From positions 10,602,001 to 10,666,000 of the forward strand of contig OY756970.1 of the NCBI GenBank assembly GCA_963580455.1: a stretch of DNA of 64,000 bases. The letters run 5' to 3'. The notes beneath the pieces were generated by a model that made no database searches, was not told the origin of the DNA, and saw only the letters and a list, made by a program, of their open reading frames with translations. Of the stretch, positions 61,492 to 64,000 are shown piece after piece. Each line of letters opens with the position of its first letter. Positions within the stretch are counted from its first letter, which is position 1. Source of the stretch: Euonymus europaeus (lineage: Eukaryota; Streptophyta; Magnoliopsida; Celastrales; Celastraceae). Made by a program: the position numbers and the translations under genes.

Positions 61492-64000
61492 TGCGAAAAC
61501 GCCAACTTTATAAGACAAATGGACAAAAACGTTAAAAGATCCTCCAAAGAAATAGTTGATGAACTTCAAATCATCAAAGTTGCTCGGTGTACACTTTTTA
61601 TTGTTCTTTTATGTCAAATTTTACGAGTATATGCTTCCGGCATTATTTTGATGCCAAAACCCCAACTATCAATGACAAATGGACAAAACCATTAAAAGCT
61701 ACTTCATAGTGATAGTTGAGCAATTCCGAACCATCAAATTTGCTCGATGTACACTTTTTATTGTTCTTCTATGTCTAATTTTACGAGTATAAGCTTTCTA
61801 GATTATTTCGATGCCAAAACCCCAACTTTCCTATGACAAATGGACAAAACCGTTTATAGCTCCTCCATAGAGTGAGTTGAGCAACTTCGGACTATCAAAG
61901 TTGCTCAGTGTACACTTTTTATTGTTCATCTATGTCAAATTTTACGAGTATAAGCTTCCTAGATTATTTCGATGCCAAAACCCCAACTATCAATGACAAA
62001 TGGATAAAACCATTAAAAGCTACTTCCTAGTGAGAGTTGAGCAATTTCGGACCATCAAAGTTGCTCGGTGAACACTTTTTAGTGTTCCTTATATGTCAAA
62101 TTTTACGAGTATAAGCTTCCTAGATTATTTCGATGCGAAAACTCCAACTTTATAAGACAAATGGACAAAAACATTAAAAGATCCTCCATAGAGAGAGTTG
62201 AGCAACTTCGAATCATCAAAGTTGCTCGGCGTACACTTTTTATTGTTCTTTTATGTCAAATTTTACGAGTATATGCTTCCTGGATTATTTTGATGCCAAA
62301 CCCCAACTATCAATTACAAATGGACGAAACCATTAAAAGCTACTTCATAGTGACAGTTGAGCAATTCCGGACCATCAAATTTGCTCGATGTACACTTTTT
62401 ATTGTTCTTCTATGTCTAATTTTACGAGTACAAGCTTTCTAGATTATTTCGATGCCAAAACCCCAACTTTCTTATGACAAATGGACAAAACCGTTTATAG
62501 CTCCTCCATAGAGTGAGTTGAGCAACTTCGGACTATCAAAGTTGCTCGGTGTACACTTTTTATTGTTCATCTATGTCAAATTTTACGAGTATAAGCTTCC
62601 TAGATTATTTCGATGCAAAAACCCCAACTATCAATGACAAATGGATAAAACCATTAAAAGCTACTTCATAGTGAGAGTTGAGGAATTCCGAACCATCAAA
62701 GTTGCTCGGTGTACACTTTTTATTGTTCCTTCTATGTCAAATTTTACGAGTATAAGCTTCCTAGATTATTTCGATGCGAAAACACCAACTTTATAAGACA
62801 AATGGACAAAAACATTAAAAGATCCTCCATAGAGAGAGGTGAGCAACTTCGAATCATCAAAGTTGCTCGGCGTACACTTTTTATTGTTCTTTTATGTCAA
62901 ATTTTACGAGTATATGCTTCCTGGATTATTTTGATGCCAAACCCCAACTATCAATGACAAATGGACTAAACCGTTAAAAGCTACTTCATAGTGAGAGTTG
63001 CGCGATTCCGGACCATCAAAGTTGTTCGGTGTAGACTTTTCGTTGTTCCTTCAATGTCAAATCTTACGAGTATAAGCTTCCTAGATTATTTCGATGCGAA
63101 AACGCCAACTTTATAAGACAAATGGACAAAAACGTTAAAAGATCCTCCAAAGAATTAGTTGATGAACTTCGAATCATCAAAGTTGCTCGGTGTACACTTT
63201 TTATTGTTCTTTTATGTCAAATTTTACGAGTATATGCTTCCGGCATTATTTTGATGCCAAAACCCCAACTATCAATGACAAATGGACAAAACCATTAAAA
63301 GCTACTTCATAGTGTAAGTTGAGCAATTCCGGACCATCAAATTTGCTCGATGTACACTTTTTATTGTTCTTCTATGTCTAATTTTACGAGTATAACCTTT
63401 CTAGATTATTTCGATGCCAAAACCTCAGCTTTCTTATGACAAATGGACAAAACCGTTTATAGCTCCTCCATAGAGTGAGTTGAGCAACTTCGGACTATCA
63501 AAGTTGCTCGGTGTACACTTTTTATTGTTCATCTATGTCAAATTTTACGAGTATAAGCTTCCTCGATTATTTCGATGCCAAAACCCCAACTATCATTGAC
63601 AAATGGATAAAACCATTAAAAGCTACTTCATAGTGAGAGTTGAGCAATTCCGGACCATCAAAGTTGCTCGGTGTACACTTTTTATTGTTCCTTCTATGTC
63701 AAATTTTACGAGTATAAGCTTTCTAGATTATTTCGATGCGAAAACACCAACTTTATAAGACAAATGGACAAAAACATTAAAAGATCCTCCATAGAGAGAG
63801 TTGAGCAACTTCGAATCATCAAAGTTGCTCGGCGTACACTTTTTATTGTTCTTTTATGTCAAATTGTACGAGTATATGCTTCCTGGATTATTTTGATGCC
63901 AAACCCCAACTATCAATGACAAATGGACTAAACCGTTAAAAGCTACTTCATAGTGAGAGTTGATCAATTCCGGACCATCAAAGTTGCTCGGTGTACACTT
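61492..64000 (+). repeat. HOR-III segment Z, copy 2 (cut by the window)
   Basis: Partner of 57181-59689 at 4311 bp. It is near-identical to the last base of the window and so continues beyond it. Differences include 'gagagaggtgagc' near 62831, 'agaattagttgatg' near 63152 and 'tataacctttctag' near 63393. Confidence 0.87.
61740..61900 (+). repeat. Prototype type C monomer (161 bp)
   Basis: This copy is 161 bp. Type C combines 'gatgccaaaacc' like B with 'aactttc-tatgac', 'accgtttatagctcctcc', 'agagtgagttgag' and a terminal 'caacttcggactatc'. It also carries AAGCTT in most copies, although the 5' part of this one reads 'aagctttctag'. C occurs singly or in short runs between A/B dimers and is more frequent at 13-14.7 kb, in HOR-II and in 54-64 kb. 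Confidence 0.88.

Larger units (their letters stand above)
1..64000 (+). repeat. Satellite DNA array, ~160-bp monomer, head to tail
   Basis: The same ~160-bp unit recurs without interruption across the window. Landmarks in each unit, in order, are a 'ttgctcggtgtacac' block, a T-tract, 'atgtcaaattttacgag', a 'gcttcct' block, 'gatgc' plus an A-run, 'gacaaatgga', 'gttaaaag' and a 'gttgagcaa' block. Spacing between successive landmarks is 159-162 bp, apart from a few indel-bearing copies. All copies lie in the same orientation and I found no inverted segment. A+T is roughly two thirds by eye. No unique sequence, gene or mobile element interrupts the array, and it is cut by both window edges. A centromeric or pericentromeric role is inferred from architecture only. 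Confidence 0.97.

Noticed and set aside
1593..63919. More than 100 open frames of 60-149 codons, many translating to nearly the same Tyr/Phe-rich and basic peptide
   Set aside because: They are translations of the satellite monomer. Most start at GTG inside GTGTACAC or at TTG, all lie on one strand, they have no gene signals, and they recur because the A/B dimer is 321 bp (3 x 107). Frames break wherever a 1-bp indel occurs, with no sign that the protein is kept.
1..64000. CRISPR array
   Set aside because: Repeats are ~160 bp and directly adjacent, with no short repeat alternating with unique spacers and no cas-like gene.
1..64000. Inverted repeats or palindromic array arms between blocks
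   Set aside because: All monomers and HOR units are in the same orientation. The only inverted repeats are the short dyad and small palindromes inside monomers.
1..64000. tRNA, rRNA or other structured RNA genes
   Set aside because: The dyad is too short and isolated for such genes, and no non-satellite sequence exists in the window to hold them.
1..64000. Telomeric repeats or a subtelomere boundary
   Set aside because: No run of TTTAGGG, TTAGGG or similar short telomeric units was seen.
1..64000. Assignment to a named satellite family or species
   Set aside because: Monomer length and structure resemble several plant centromeric satellites, but I do not recognise this sequence. A database search of the consensus would decide.

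Overview
The whole 64 kb window is tandemly repeated satellite DNA. I find no protein-coding gene, RNA gene, transposon or unique sequence. About 400 head-to-tail copies of a roughly 160-bp, A+T-rich monomer run from base 1 to base 64000, all in one orientation, and the array continues past both edges. A pure array of 160-bp monomers in nested higher-order repeats (HORs) points to a eukaryote. The monomer length and absence of a CENP-B box fit a plant centromeric or pericentromeric satellite best, but this is inference: I do not recognise the sequence as a named family, and no flanking gene identifies the organism.

Three main monomer types can be told apart. Type A (161 bp) carries an AAGCTT site and a 'gatgcgaaaacacc' core. 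Type B (160 bp) has 'atatgcttcctgg' and 'aactatcaatgac'. Type C (161 bp) has 'caactttcttatgac' and a 'ctcctccatagagtgag' end. A and B mostly alternate, giving a 321-bp dimer, with C inserted at intervals. Derived forms include a C/A hybrid (type D, 162 bp), an 18-bp-deleted B (142 bp) and several A/B chimeras. A and C carry a perfect 9-bp inverted repeat with a 10-nt loop, and nearly every monomer carries the palindrome GTGTACAC.

Layout: 1-1130, irregular A/B/C monomers. About 1131-10775, HOR-I, four copies of a 2411-bp 15-mer. 10776-14700, irregular, with an 800-bp-spaced duplication, a 48-bp deletion and a 480-bp tandem duplication. About 14700-34650, HOR-II, a 9/10/11/13-mer family with unit lengths of 1427, 1587, 1748 and 2051 bp, itself contained in a 7134-bp super-repeat. 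34905-38116, two near-identical 1606-bp 10-mers. 38117-55740, a mosaic of D/B dimers, a detached HOR-I fragment, decayed HOR-II units and two long-range repeats (offsets 9110 and 10234 bp). 55741-64000, HOR-III, three segments present twice in different order (X-Y-Z, then Y-X-Z).

There are no genes to work together. The biology is in the array's evolution: local unequal exchange and segment duplication at scales from one monomer to more than 9 kb, with breakpoints that can be read from shared variants. The many open frames of 60-149 codons follow from the monomer sequence and the 321-bp (3 x 107) dimer length; most begin at GTG or TTG and I do not regard them as genes.
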